64,000 nucleotides of DNA, from NCBI GenBank assembly GCA_023421955.1, contig JAEZSE010000043.1, positions 1-64,000 on the forward strand. The letters run 5' to 3'. The notes beneath the pieces are model-generated. The model did no database searches and was not told where the DNA came from. It saw only the letters and a list, made by a program, of their open reading frames with translations. Positions 22,563 to 32,017 of this stretch are shown here, one piece after another. Source of the DNA: Bacillota bacterium. Lineage in GTDB: Bacteria; Bacillota; Clostridia; Christensenellales; UMGS416. The stretch's first letter is position 1; the number at the start of each line of letters is the position of its first letter. Both the position numbers and the translations under genes were made by a program.

Positions 22563-24080
22563 TTACTTCACTTTGAAGTATTGTCCAACCAGAAACTTCA
22601 TCAAGTCGCTCGGCTGCTCGCGGGCAAACATGGATGTTTCGCCAAACAGCATGCCGTACGGCTCGATCGGTGTGTAGGGTGCCCAATGCGGCAGCTCTGC
22701 ACCGGTGCTATCTTTGCCGTTCGGATCTCCGGTGCTGATGTAATTGCACCAGTAGTCGCACATCTGGCGGGCCAGGTCGTAATGCTTGCCCACAAAAGGC
22801 CTCCAGCACTTGGCCAGCGTTTCAAAGAAGAACCAGAGGTCCACCGAGTGGAAAGTGCCGGGATTATCCCATCCGGGGATCTCTGGATCGAAGTTGTAGT
22901 AATACATCGGCACGTTGGCGCCGGCCGCGTTTGCTTCGGCAGCCACACGGACGGAATATTCAATCGACCGCACAGTCGCCCGCTTCTTCACATCCTCAAT
23001 ACTGCCCGAATCGGCGCCGCACAGCGCGAGGAATTCCCCGGCGTCCTCACCGAATTTCTCTGAGGCCATGGCCTTGAATTCATCCATCGTGGCCGCCTGA
23101 GGGATGCTGGGGAACTCAATGGAGGTGTGGCCCAGCAGCACCGGCACCTTCCAGCGCTCATTTTGCACGAAGCGCTCATAAGCTACGCCTGTGCAGAACC
23201 TGTCATCGATGATGGTGCCCCAGAATCCTTTTTGCTCCATCATTTTATCCCGGATAGTCACCGCGTCCAGTTTGCGGGCTTCCGCAAGCGACGAGACGCC
23301 CAGGAACTTGAGGAACTGCACACCATCCTGCTCGGCTTCGGCAAGGTGCTTTTTCATGCCGGGCATGCGGTTGCCGGGGTAGAGCGCCACGATGATGCCG
23401 CTGTCCACGATGACTCGTTGGAAAAGGCCTTCGTTTTGCGGCGAGGTGAGCTGGCTCATCACGCTGCCACCGCCGGCGGACTGGCCGCCGATGGTGATGT
23501 TGTCCGGATCGCCGCCGAATGCCGCGATGTTGCGCTTGACCCAGCGGGTGCCGAACTGCTGGTCCAGGTGACCAAAGTTTGCCGGGGCATCCGGCGCTTC
23601 TGCGGTGATCTCCGGGTGGCACATGAACCCGAACACATTCAGGCGGTAGTTCACGGTTACCACCACGATGCCCCTGCGGGCAATTCGTTCGCCGTCAAAC
23701 TCCATTTCGGCGGTGTTGCCCACCTGCAGGCCGCCGCCGAAATACCACACGAAAACCGGAAGCTTCTCGTCGGCACGCTTGGCCGGCGTCCACACGTTCA
23801 GATAAAGGCAATCCTCATCCATGGGGATTTCCGGGTCCACGTTCCATTCCCTGGTGTAGATGTCGTTCTGATTGAGGCCGATCGGCGCCTGCATGGAGAC
23901 CGGCGCGAACTCATGGGCCAGCAGCACACCCTCCCAGTCCTGGGCGGGTTGCGGGGCGCGCCAGCGGTTCTCACCAACCGGCGGGGCTGCAAACGGGATC
24001 CCTTTGAAGCTTGTGATGCGCGGATCCGCTGCAGGAAGACCCTGCACATAACCGTTTTCAACCTTGACTTTTCTAAGCAT
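22563..24080 (-). CDS. Type B carboxylesterase
   Basis: A 505-residue alpha/beta hydrolase without signal peptide. Motifs: the N-terminal RITSFKGIPFAAPPVGENRW block, EDCLYLNVWTP, oxyanion-hole YFGGG and nucleophile Ser in ITIGGQSAGGGSVM. The catalytic His is probably in GTFHSVDLWFFF. Family members hydrolyse carboxylic esters. In an arabinoxylan operon the natural substrates could be acetyl or feruloyl esters on imported oligosaccharides, an inference from position. ATG 24080 follows AAAGGAGC. Last gene of operon B. Confidence 0.92.
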   Translation of the reverse strand: MLRKVKVENGYVQGLPAADPRITSFKGIPFAAPPVGENRWRAPQPAQDWEGVLLAHEFAPVSMQAPIGLNQNDIYTREWNVDPEIPMDEDCLYLNVWTPAKRADEKLPVFVWYFGGGLQVGNTAEMEFDGERIARRGIVVVTVNYRLNVFGFMCHPEITAEAPDAPANFGHLDQQFGTRWVKRNIAAFGGDPDNITIGGQSAGGGSVMSQLTSPQNEGLFQRVIVDSGIIVALYPGNRMPGMKKHLAEAEQDGVQFLKFLGVSSLAEARKLDAVTIRDKMMEQKGFWGTIIDDRFCTGVAYERFVQNERWKVPVLLGHTSIEFPSIPQAATMDEFKAMASEKFGEDAGEFLALCGADSGSIEDVKKRATVRSIEYSVRVAAEANAAGANVPMYYYNFDPEIPGWDNPGTFHSVDLWFFFETLAKCWRPFVGKHYDLARQMCDYWCNYISTGDPNGKDSTGAELPHWAPYTPIEPYGMLFGETSMFAREQPSDLMKFLVGQYFKVK

Positions 24081-24147
24081 TTTAGTGCTCCTTTCCCCAA
24101 ATGCGGATTTCTCCGCTAGATTCCTCCCTGACTCTGGCGCAGCGTTA

Positions 24148-25578
24148 TTAGACCATGTGCTTCTTCAACACAGTGAGCAACCCATCGTTCTTCACGCAGT
24201 TCTTGAAGTCAAACGACGCCATCACCTGGTCGATCCGCTCTTCCGTCATGCCCTGGAAAAGCTTGGCATAGCTGGGCTGCATCATGCTGCCGACAAAGCC
24301 GGAAAGCGCCCGTTGCTTCAGATAAGCATAAGCGGCTTCTGCCTCGATCTCTTCATCACCAATCGTCTGCCGGGCATATTCGGCCAGATTTCGAATCATT
24401 GTCTTGGCTGGTGTTTCCGGCAGCCAGCCCATCCACTGGTCGGTGTCCAGCAGACGCTTGGCCTCCAGGTTGTGCTTGACGATCTGCATATAGTCCGATT
24501 CCGGATCCAGCGTCACCCAGCCCATCACGCCAACGTCCTTATAGGTCCAGGTGGTCCAGTGGGTATTGTGCGTCTCAAAGATGTCCAGCTGGTCATCCAG
24601 CGCCCGCAGCCTGTCGGGGATCTCCTCTGGCGCGCCGTTATAGACCGACCCGAATTCGCCCGCCCACAGCGGCACGTTGTGCTTCTTCGTGAACTTCGTG
24701 CCCTCCTGCGCGAGGAAGATCTCCAGTTGCTTGTCCCTGTCATAAAAAGCGCCGTTGAACACGCCCGGGTAGGGCCCGGGGCCGAATCCGCATTCGGTGT
24801 AGTTATGGGTGCTGTAGGCAAGGTTGGGATCGTAAGGCGCCTCAAAGCCTTCAAACAGCGTGGAGAAATAGTCCCCCTCCAAAAAGATGATGTGCTGGGG
24901 GTCATGCTTGCGGATCGCGTCCACCACGCGGTGAAACACCGGGTTGATCTTGTTCCAGTCCGGTTTGTAGCGCGACACTGTGGTCATCCTGCCGCGGGGC
25001 GCGTTGCAGAGCGGCTCATTCATCACGTCGTAGCCAGCCACCACTGCTCTCCCAGCATACCGCTTGGCAAATTCCTCCCAGATCGCCACGAACCGGTCCA
25101 CAAAATGGGGCTGGTCCCAGATCATCGTGTGAGCGCTGTCATTGTCGCAGTGCCAGTCGGTGTTCTGCCAGCCCTGCACGGCGTGCAGGTCCAGGATCGC
25201 GTAAAGGCCATATTTCTCGCACCAGCCAAGCATCTTATCGAGCCGCGCAAACGCCTCTTCTTTGTAGACGAAGGGCTTCTTGTCATCCTCAAAGTGCCGG
25301 TAATTGAGTGGCAGGCGCACGACGGTGGAGCCGCACTCCTTCAGAAACTTGATGTCTTCCTCCGCCAGCAGATAATCCAGCATGCGGCCGAAGAAATAAT
25401 CAGCCTTGCTGGCACCCAGCACATTGGCGACCGCCGCGCGGATGCCAACCTCCGAGCCGGGATAACCATTGATGAAGTTTTCCATGTTCATCCAGCCGCC
25501 CACGCACGTGCCGCGCAGCTGGATGGGCTTCCCCGCCCCATCTGAGATCCTGCCGTTTTTGACCTGGAGCATGTCCAT
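24148..25578 (-). CDS. GH5 glycoside hydrolase
   Basis: A 476-residue cytosolic (beta/alpha)8 enzyme. GH5 features: LRGTCVGGWMNMENF, VRLPLNY, ILDLHAVQG, acid/base Glu188 in YDVMNEPL, HNY, and nucleophile Glu308 in LWAGEFGS. The tail beyond 400 is helical. This layout (LRGTCVGGWMN, LHAVQGWQN) recalls exo-beta-glucosidase/xylosidase-type GH5 subfamilies rather than secreted cellulases. The substrate remains open. It lies between the acetylesterase and carboxylesterase genes of operon B. Confidence 0.9.
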   Translation of the reverse strand: MDMLQVKNGRISDGAGKPIQLRGTCVGGWMNMENFINGYPGSEVGIRAAVANVLGASKADYFFGRMLDYLLAEEDIKFLKECGSTVVRLPLNYRHFEDDKKPFVYKEEAFARLDKMLGWCEKYGLYAILDLHAVQGWQNTDWHCDNDSAHTMIWDQPHFVDRFVAIWEEFAKRYAGRAVVAGYDVMNEPLCNAPRGRMTTVSRYKPDWNKINPVFHRVVDAIRKHDPQHIIFLEGDYFSTLFEGFEAPYDPNLAYSTHNYTECGFGPGPYPGVFNGAFYDRDKQLEIFLAQEGTKFTKKHNVPLWAGEFGSVYNGAPEEIPDRLRALDDQLDIFETHNTHWTTWTYKDVGVMGWVTLDPESDYMQIVKHNLEAKRLLDTDQWMGWLPETPAKTMIRNLAEYARQTIGDEEIEAEAAYAYLKQRALSGFVGSMMQPSYAKLFQGMTEERIDQVMASFDFKNCVKNDGLLTVLKKHMV

Positions 25579-25605
25579 TGTTACAATCCCCTTTTACAGT
25601 GTTTG

Positions 25606-27507
25606 TTAATTATTCCTATCAAGTTGTTCCGTCGTAAATGGCGACGCGGGCAGGCCTTCCCGGTTATAAAGATACGCGCTGTCCGGATTGTCCGCCCAGG
25701 CGTAGCGGGCGTTCACCGGTTCGTCCACCGAATCGCTCCACACTGCCACGCAATTGCCCTCGATTCTGGCCTCGGCAAGCACAAACCGCCCGTCCGGCCC
25801 GGCCACCTCAAAGCACCCCGGCGTGCCCGATCCTTTGGCAACCAGCCCGCTGCCGGTTTCGGTGAAGGAGATCACAATCCTGCTGCCCTCCCGCCGCGCC
25901 GACTGGTAAAGTGGGCCGGAAGAAACAACGCCCGTTTCGCCATATGCCGCCCTCATCGCCGCCAGCGCGAGGCGCTCACCCACGTCTTTTTTGTTGGTGG
26001 GGTGCACGTCATTCCACTCGCCGATGTCAATGGTCACTGCCATGGCCGTGTTGGGCACGGCCAGCGCCCGGCGTTGTTCGTCTCTCAGTCTGGCCCAATT
26101 GCCCGAAGCCGGTTGAAACATCTCCTCATAATTGGGCAGTTGCACGACGAGGAACGGGAAATCTCCCTGCCCCCACCTTGCCCGCCAATCGGAAATCAAT
26201 GCCCGCAGCAGAGCCTCATATTCCTGGGGCTTCCTGCAGTTGGTCTCCCCCTGATACCAAAGGGCGCCCTTGATGGCGTAACCCGTGACCGGCGCGATCA
26301 TGCCATTGGAAAGACCGGTCGGGAACCACATCACATAAGCCGGCTCCGGCAACGGTTCGCTTGCCGCGCCGATCCTGTATTGCCACTGGCCAGCCAGATC
26401 AATGGACTGGCCGCCAACGCAGAGCCGGTAGGGCTTGCCCTTGTAGAATCCCCCAAGCCCGGAGAAATTCACCACCCGGACCACGAACGTGTTCTTCCCG
26501 GCTTTGAGAAGCCCCGCCGGGATTTCATATTTCCGCGGGATATACTGCATGGGCAGCGAGCCCACGACGGTGCCGTTCAGATACACGGTGTCCTCATCGA
26601 CGACGTTGCCAAACAGCAGCATGGCAGGTTGACCAGCTAGCTCAGGCGGCACCTCGATCTCCTTGCGAAACCAAACCGCGCCGTTGAGCATGCCCAAGCC
26701 TTGCTCAAACCAGCGGCAGGGCACAGGGATTTCCGACCAGCCGGATGCGTCATAAGCCGGGTCATAGAAGGGAACGCTGCCCTTCCCCAAGCCGATGTCC
26801 TCGCGGTCCACCTTTTCGCGCCACTGCTTGAGCGATGCCTCATTATCCTTCAGCAAGCCATCCACCCAGGCGGCATCCTTCGCCTTGCGGGCAGTCTCCA
26901 GATGGTGCGGGAACGATGCCAGCGCAGCCTCGCTCATGAAGGCTTCCGCAGGAGCACCGCCCAGGCTGGCGTTGATCAAGCCAATCGGCACCTGGTACCG
27001 CTCATAAAGCTTCGCCGCGAAGAAGTAGGCCGCGGCGGAGAAACCCAAAACGGTTTGGGGGTCGGCAGAGTGCCAGGCTGCCTCATCTGTATCCTCAAGC
27101 GGGCTAATGAAATCATATTTAACCGGTACAGAGAACTGCCGGATTTCCCGGTTGGCAGAGGAGGCAATCTCAGAGGCATACCTTTCCCGCACGGAGAACA
27201 TGCGCATGTCCATGTTGGACTGGCCGGAGCAGACCCACACATCGCCCAGCAGCACATCCTTGACCGTGATGGTATCAGCACCGGATTCCACCACAAGCTC
27301 ATAGGGCCCGCCGGCATGGCCGGTGTGCAAAACAACCTGCCATTGCCCGGAGGTGTTGGCGGATGCCTCACTGGTTTGCTCTGCGAAGCGCACCGTGACA
27401 GCGGCGCCAGGCTCTGCCCAGCCCCAGATTTTCACATCGGCGTCGCGCTGCAGCACCATCCCGTCACTGATCAGGTGTGGCAGGCGGAGTCCTAAATGAT
27501 GATTCAT
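25606..27507 (-). CDS. SASA-type (sialate O-acetylesterase-like) carbohydrate acetylesterase
   Basis: A 633-residue cytosolic esterase. The split SGNH domain has its nucleophile Ser in VWVCSGQSNMDM and the Asp/His pair in DVHPTNKKD. A second conserved block, ALWYQGETN, carries the oxyanion residue. A beta-sandwich insertion (about 225-370, FRKEIEVPPELAG and VYLNGTVVG) is common in this family. It probably removes acetyl groups from xylo-oligosaccharides before hydrolysis; sialic acid is unlikely in this context. ATG 27507 follows GAGGAG that overlaps the upstream stop codon, so translation is coupled to the preceding gene. Confidence 0.9.
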   Translation of the reverse strand: MNHHLGLRLPHLISDGMVLQRDADVKIWGWAEPGAAVTVRFAEQTSEASANTSGQWQVVLHTGHAGGPYELVVESGADTITVKDVLLGDVWVCSGQSNMDMRMFSVRERYASEIASSANREIRQFSVPVKYDFISPLEDTDEAAWHSADPQTVLGFSAAAYFFAAKLYERYQVPIGLINASLGGAPAEAFMSEAALASFPHHLETARKAKDAAWVDGLLKDNEASLKQWREKVDREDIGLGKGSVPFYDPAYDASGWSEIPVPCRWFEQGLGMLNGAVWFRKEIEVPPELAGQPAMLLFGNVVDEDTVYLNGTVVGSLPMQYIPRKYEIPAGLLKAGKNTFVVRVVNFSGLGGFYKGKPYRLCVGGQSIDLAGQWQYRIGAASEPLPEPAYVMWFPTGLSNGMIAPVTGYAIKGALWYQGETNCRKPQEYEALLRALISDWRARWGQGDFPFLVVQLPNYEEMFQPASGNWARLRDEQRRALAVPNTAMAVTIDIGEWNDVHPTNKKDVGERLALAAMRAAYGETGVVSSGPLYQSARREGSRIVISFTETGSGLVAKGSGTPGCFEVAGPDGRFVLAEARIEGNCVAVWSDSVDEPVNARYAWADNPDSAYLYNREGLPASPFTTEQLDRNN

Positions 27508-27514
27508 AGACTCC

Positions 27515-29725
27515 TCACTTCCCATTGACGACATTGCCGGGATAGCCATCGTACACCCGGTTCCTTCTGGCCCGTTCCTCGGGGCTCAAGCGCTGGGCGT
27601 CGGCAATCTCATAGCCGCCGAAGGTGTCATACAGCCTTGCGGAGGGCTCGGTTTCCACAAATGTGGCCCAGGGCAACCAATGGTATTGGCTCATAAACGT
27701 CTGGGTGGTGAAGTTGCCGCACTCATGCCCCAGCCCGGGCATGATGTAGCCGATGCTGCCATCCACATCGTTGGCCTGGCGGGTGTTTTTGTGGATGAAC
27801 TCGGAGAAGTTGAGATAATGCTCATCGCCAGTCAGCAAGAAAAGCCTGTAATAGGTATAGGAGCAAGCAGCCATATAGACGTCCGCACCCACACTCAGCG
27901 TAATCAGGCTCTGGCCGCTGATCGAGTATTTGTTGAATGGGTGCTTCGGCAGCAGCGTGCGCACCGGGAATGTCCAGGCATAGGTCCAGGTCTCGGTGTA
28001 GTCCGCCGCGCCTACGGCGGCTTCCAGCCACTTCTCCTCGCCGGTGAGGTCATACAGCGCCAGGAAACCGAACATCGCGTAGATGCCTGCTTCCTTGTCC
28101 ATAATCTCCGAGTTGTCGCAGGTGCCGCCCACATACTCCATGCCCTGGTAGACATGCTCAAAGGACCATTCGCCGGCCTTGAGTGCGGTGGTCTTGTATC
28201 GCTCATCGCCGGTCAGCAAATACATCTGCACCAAAAACCGGATCACGCTGGGCGTGTTCGCCTTGGTGGGCATCCGCATGGTGCTGTCGGCATGGTAGGC
28301 ATGGTAATAACTGCCGTCCTCAGATTGCACATTCACCAGCCAGTCAGCGGTCTTCCGGCAAAACTCCAGCCAGGCGGGCTTCTCCACACCCTTCTTCTTC
28401 AGATAGACGTAGGCATCCAGAATGGCCTCGATGCCATCGGCCAGCATGCGGACATAGTGCGGATAAGGCTCAAAGCCCCGGACGCTGGGGTTATAGCACA
28501 TCTGCGGCAGGCCCGATTCGGTCATCGCTGTGGCTGCCCAGAAATCGAGGATCTTTTCACCCTTCTCATAGGCCTCGGCAATACCCTCTTTGTCGCCGTA
28601 GCGCAGCAGCTGGTAGCCGATGCCGGGCTGCTGGCCCACAAAGCCGAACTGGAAGGACACCACCGAAACATCCATGTCGGGCAGCTGGCAGGCAAACGGC
28701 AGGCCGAAGCCCTGGTCATACTGCCGTGCATACTTCATGAAGATCTTCATGCAGTTGTGGAAGTGCTTCTCATTGTCCACATCAAACAGCTTGTCGCGCA
28801 GGCGGTCATAGGCCACGCGCCAGGTCTCCCGCATCATTGGCTGGAACCCGTCATAGTGCCCGAAATGGACGGCCACGGCATAATTCTGCTCAAAGCCCAC
28901 CTGCACCGGATGGTTGACGCGGCGGAAGCTCTTCACCTTGTCTTTGAAATCGAGCCCGCCGTAATGGTTGTGACTCGGAAGCTGGCCGTCGCAGCCCGGA
29001 TACACATAGTCGATGGACAGGCCGTCCACCTTCGTGTCAAACTCCCTGCGCATGGCAAAGCCGTAATACATATAGTTCAGCGTCTTGTTTTGGGGCTTAC
29101 TCATACCGATGGCGCCGATGGTGAACTTGGGGTCAACGAAGTTTTCGGCGTTGTGCAGGCCCGTGTCGCGCATCGTCACATCGGCCGCCCAGCGGGAAAG
29201 CGAAGCCGATTCGCCGGACGCGATATTTTGCATCGCAAACAGCGGCAGGGCATAGTTGGTCTCGGTGCGCCAGAAGTATTCGCAATCCAGGTCTTTGCCG
29301 ATCACGGAGTCCGGAGCGTACTCATTCTGCTTGTACCACACACCGGGCGCGAAGCAGTTATAGTCTTTCGGGCTGTCTGACTCGGTCATCGTGAAGGAGA
29401 TCTTGGTGGAAAAGCCCAGGTCATCCCCAGCTTTCAGCACCTTGACCAGGCGGCTCACCTTGATGCCGCCGCCTGCTTGCTCGTAGGTGTCTGAAAACGC
29501 GAAGGAGGAGCCGGACGGCACGGTGAGCACGCCAGTTGCGGTGACGGTGCTGCCGGAGGCTGCTACCTCGCCATAGGCGCTGTCATAAAACTCACAGACG
29601 GCCAGGGCGGTCTTGACCGTGACAAACATGGGCCGGCGGTTGGTATAAAGGGCTTTGCCGTTTTTGAGCACCTCCACCCCACCGTCCTGGAATTTCAGCT
29701 GGTAATCACCACAAATCAGTTTCAT
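27515..29725 (-). CDS. Large protein of unknown family, probable (alpha/alpha)-barrel glycosidase, paralogue 1
   Basis: A 736-residue cytosolic protein without signal peptide. An N-terminal beta-rich half (about 1-280, starting MKLICGDYQLKFQDGG) leads into a helical half with repeated hairpin helices, e.g. MLADGIEAILDAYVYLKKKG, EFCRKTADWLVNVQ and EAGIYAMFGFLALYDLTGEE. These are typical of (alpha/alpha)6 toroids. Possible active-site stretches include TCDNSEIMDKEAG and ADYTETWTYAWTFP. The gene follows a close paralogue in operon B and precedes an acetylesterase, which points to a carbohydrate substrate. I do not recognise the CAZy family. GAGGAGC precedes the ATG. Confidence 0.85.
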   Translation of the reverse strand: MKLICGDYQLKFQDGGVEVLKNGKALYTNRRPMFVTVKTALAVCEFYDSAYGEVAASGSTVTATGVLTVPSGSSFAFSDTYEQAGGGIKVSRLVKVLKAGDDLGFSTKISFTMTESDSPKDYNCFAPGVWYKQNEYAPDSVIGKDLDCEYFWRTETNYALPLFAMQNIASGESASLSRWAADVTMRDTGLHNAENFVDPKFTIGAIGMSKPQNKTLNYMYYGFAMRREFDTKVDGLSIDYVYPGCDGQLPSHNHYGGLDFKDKVKSFRRVNHPVQVGFEQNYAVAVHFGHYDGFQPMMRETWRVAYDRLRDKLFDVDNEKHFHNCMKIFMKYARQYDQGFGLPFACQLPDMDVSVVSFQFGFVGQQPGIGYQLLRYGDKEGIAEAYEKGEKILDFWAATAMTESGLPQMCYNPSVRGFEPYPHYVRMLADGIEAILDAYVYLKKKGVEKPAWLEFCRKTADWLVNVQSEDGSYYHAYHADSTMRMPTKANTPSVIRFLVQMYLLTGDERYKTTALKAGEWSFEHVYQGMEYVGGTCDNSEIMDKEAGIYAMFGFLALYDLTGEEKWLEAAVGAADYTETWTYAWTFPVRTLLPKHPFNKYSISGQSLITLSVGADVYMAACSYTYYRLFLLTGDEHYLNFSEFIHKNTRQANDVDGSIGYIMPGLGHECGNFTTQTFMSQYHWLPWATFVETEPSARLYDTFGGYEIADAQRLSPEERARRNRVYDGYPGNVVNGK

Positions 29726-29768
29726 CCGGCTCCTCTTCCTAAAAAAATCGTTATGGTAGCTGCTGAGG

Positions 29769-31961
29769 TTACGCGTAGGTGTCGTAGATGCGGTTGCGCT
29801 TGGCCCGTTCCTCGGAGCTCAGGCGCTGAGCGTCGGCAATCGCGTAGCCGCCGAACGTGTCATAAAGTCTGGAAGCGGGATCAACCTCCACATAGGTGAC
29901 CCAGGGCAGCCAGTGGTAGTGGCTCTGCAGCGTCTGGCTGACGAAGTTGCCACCTTCATGGCCCAACGCCGGCATGATGTAGCCGGAGCTTCCATCCACA
30001 TCGGTGGACTGGCGGGTGTTCTTGTGGATGAACTCGGCGAAATCCAGGTAGTGCTCGTCGCCAGTGATGATGTAGAGCCGGTAATACGAATAGGCGCAGG
30101 CAGCCATATAGACATCGGCGCCGCCGCCCACGGTAATGATGCTCTGGCCGCTGATGGAATACTGGTTGAACGGGTGCCGGGTGAACGGCGTGCGCACCGG
30201 GAAGGTCCAGGCATAGGTCCAGGTCTCGGTGTAGTCCGCAGCGCCGATGGCGCCCTCCAGCCACTTTTCCTCACCGGTGAGGTCATAAAGGGCCATGAAG
30301 CCGAAGATGCCGTAGATGCCGGCTTCCTTGTCCTGTATGTCGTTGTTGTCACAGGTGCCGCCGCGATATTCCAGCGTGCGGCGGGGGTTGTCATAAGTCC
30401 ATTGGCCGGCTTTGAGGGCAGCCGCCTTGTAGCGCTCGTCACCGGAAACCAGATAGAACTGCACCAGGAATCGGATCGGGCTGGGTGTGTTGGACTTGGA
30501 GTCCATTCGGATGGAGCCGTCGGTGTTGTAGGAGCGGTAATAGCTGCCGTCCTCATTCTGCACAGCCACCAGCCAGTCTGCTGTCTTGCGGCAGAACTCC
30601 AGCCAGGCGGGCTTTTCCTCACCCTTTTTCTTCATATAGACATAGGCATCCAGTATGGCTTCGATGCCGTCGGCCAGCATGCGGACATAATGCGGATAGG
30701 GCTCGAACTCCTTTGAGTTGGGGTTGTAGCACATATGCGGCAGGCCGGAGGCTGTCATCGCACTGCGTACCCAGAACTCGATGATGTTCATACCCTTCTC
30801 ATATGCCTCGGGCAGGTGCTCCTTGTCGCCGTAACGAAGCAGTTGGTAGCCGATGCCCGGCTGCTGGCCCACAAAACCAAACTGGAAGGACATGCTGGAG
30901 AGGTCCATGTCTGGCAGCTGGGTGGCGAAGGGCAGGCCCCAGGCGTCACCGTATTGCTTGGTGTACTGGATGAAGATCTTCATGCAGTCGTGGAAGTTGC
31001 GGGCGTTGTCTACGTCAAAGAGCTTGTCGCGCAGGCGGTCATACGCTGTGCGCCACACGTCGCGCATCATCGGTTGGAACCCATCGTAATGCCCGAAGTT
31101 CATCCCCACGGCATAACGCTGCTCAAAGCCCACCTCCATCGGGTGATGGATGCGCTGGAAGCTCTTCACCTTACCTTTATAATCCAGCCCGCCATAGCGG
31201 TTGACCGAGGGCAGCTGCCCGTCGGCGCAGGGGTAGACATAATCAAGGGAAAGACCGTCCACCACCGAGTCAAATGGCTTGCGGACAGCATAGCCGTAAT
31301 ACATGTGGTTCAGCGTCCTGGGCTCCGGCTTGCTCATGCCGATGGTGCCCGTGGTGCAGAGCCGGTTCACGTTGTTTTCCCCGTTCGGCAGGATGTCCGT
31401 GTCGCGCATGCGCATGTCGGCCGCCCAACGGGATAGTGAGGCTGTCTCGCCGGAGGCAATGTGCTGCATTGCAAACAGTGGCAGCGCATAGGCGGTCTCA
31501 CTGCGCCAGAAATATTCACAATCAAGATCTTTGCCCATCGCGTATTGGGGGGCATACTCATTCTGCATATACCACACGCCGGGGGCGAAGCAGTTGTAGT
31601 CGCGGGGGCTGTCAGACTCTGTCATCGTGAAAGACACCTTGGTGGAAAAGCCCACGTCGCTGGTGATTTTCAGCACGCGTACAACACGGCTGACCTTCAC
31701 GCCCTTGCCTGCCGCCTCGTAGACATCCTCAAAGGAAAACTCCGAACCGGTTGGGGTCTTGAGCACGCCCTTGGCAACCACCAGGCTGCCGGAGGCTGAA
31801 ACCTCATCATAGGGCGCGTCATAAAACTCACACACGGTGGAGGCAGTTTTCACTGTCGCAAACATCGGCCGCTTGTTGTAGTAGAGGGTCTTGCCGCCTT
31901 TCAGAACCTTGAATCCGCCGTCCTGGAAGTTCAGGGCATACTCGCCGATCGCCAGTTTCAT
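29769..31961 (-). CDS. Large protein of unknown family, probable (alpha/alpha)-barrel glycosidase, paralogue 2
   Basis: A 730-residue cytosolic protein clearly homologous along its whole length to its neighbour (well over half the residues identical by eye). Shared blocks include SFTMTESDSP, NCFAPGVWY, ASLSRWAAD, FGFVGQQPGIGYQLLRYGDK, and GTCDN followed by DKEAGIY. Differences cluster around residues 190-240 and in loop residues, as expected after duplication with partial change in specificity. ATG 31961 follows GAAAGGAAGG; an upstream in-frame codon would overlap the GH30 gene. Placed between GH30 and its paralogue in operon B. Function inferred only from position: breakdown of a hemicellulose substituent. 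Confidence 0.85.
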   Translation of the reverse strand: MKLAIGEYALNFQDGGFKVLKGGKTLYYNKRPMFATVKTASTVCEFYDAPYDEVSASGSLVVAKGVLKTPTGSEFSFEDVYEAAGKGVKVSRVVRVLKITSDVGFSTKVSFTMTESDSPRDYNCFAPGVWYMQNEYAPQYAMGKDLDCEYFWRSETAYALPLFAMQHIASGETASLSRWAADMRMRDTDILPNGENNVNRLCTTGTIGMSKPEPRTLNHMYYGYAVRKPFDSVVDGLSLDYVYPCADGQLPSVNRYGGLDYKGKVKSFQRIHHPMEVGFEQRYAVGMNFGHYDGFQPMMRDVWRTAYDRLRDKLFDVDNARNFHDCMKIFIQYTKQYGDAWGLPFATQLPDMDLSSMSFQFGFVGQQPGIGYQLLRYGDKEHLPEAYEKGMNIIEFWVRSAMTASGLPHMCYNPNSKEFEPYPHYVRMLADGIEAILDAYVYMKKKGEEKPAWLEFCRKTADWLVAVQNEDGSYYRSYNTDGSIRMDSKSNTPSPIRFLVQFYLVSGDERYKAAALKAGQWTYDNPRRTLEYRGGTCDNNDIQDKEAGIYGIFGFMALYDLTGEEKWLEGAIGAADYTETWTYAWTFPVRTPFTRHPFNQYSISGQSIITVGGGADVYMAACAYSYYRLYIITGDEHYLDFAEFIHKNTRQSTDVDGSSGYIMPALGHEGGNFVSQTLQSHYHWLPWVTYVEVDPASRLYDTFGGYAIADAQRLSSEERAKRNRIYDTYA

Positions 31962-32017
31962 TGGAATCCTTCCTTTCATGGTGCAATGATTGGATTGATT
32001 TGTATTTCGCCGGCTAG

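Noticed and set aside
27680..29380. A 566-codon plus-strand frame opposite the unknown paralogue 1
   Set aside because: The minus-strand protein is conserved with its paralogue codon by codon, so the opposite frame is a by-product.
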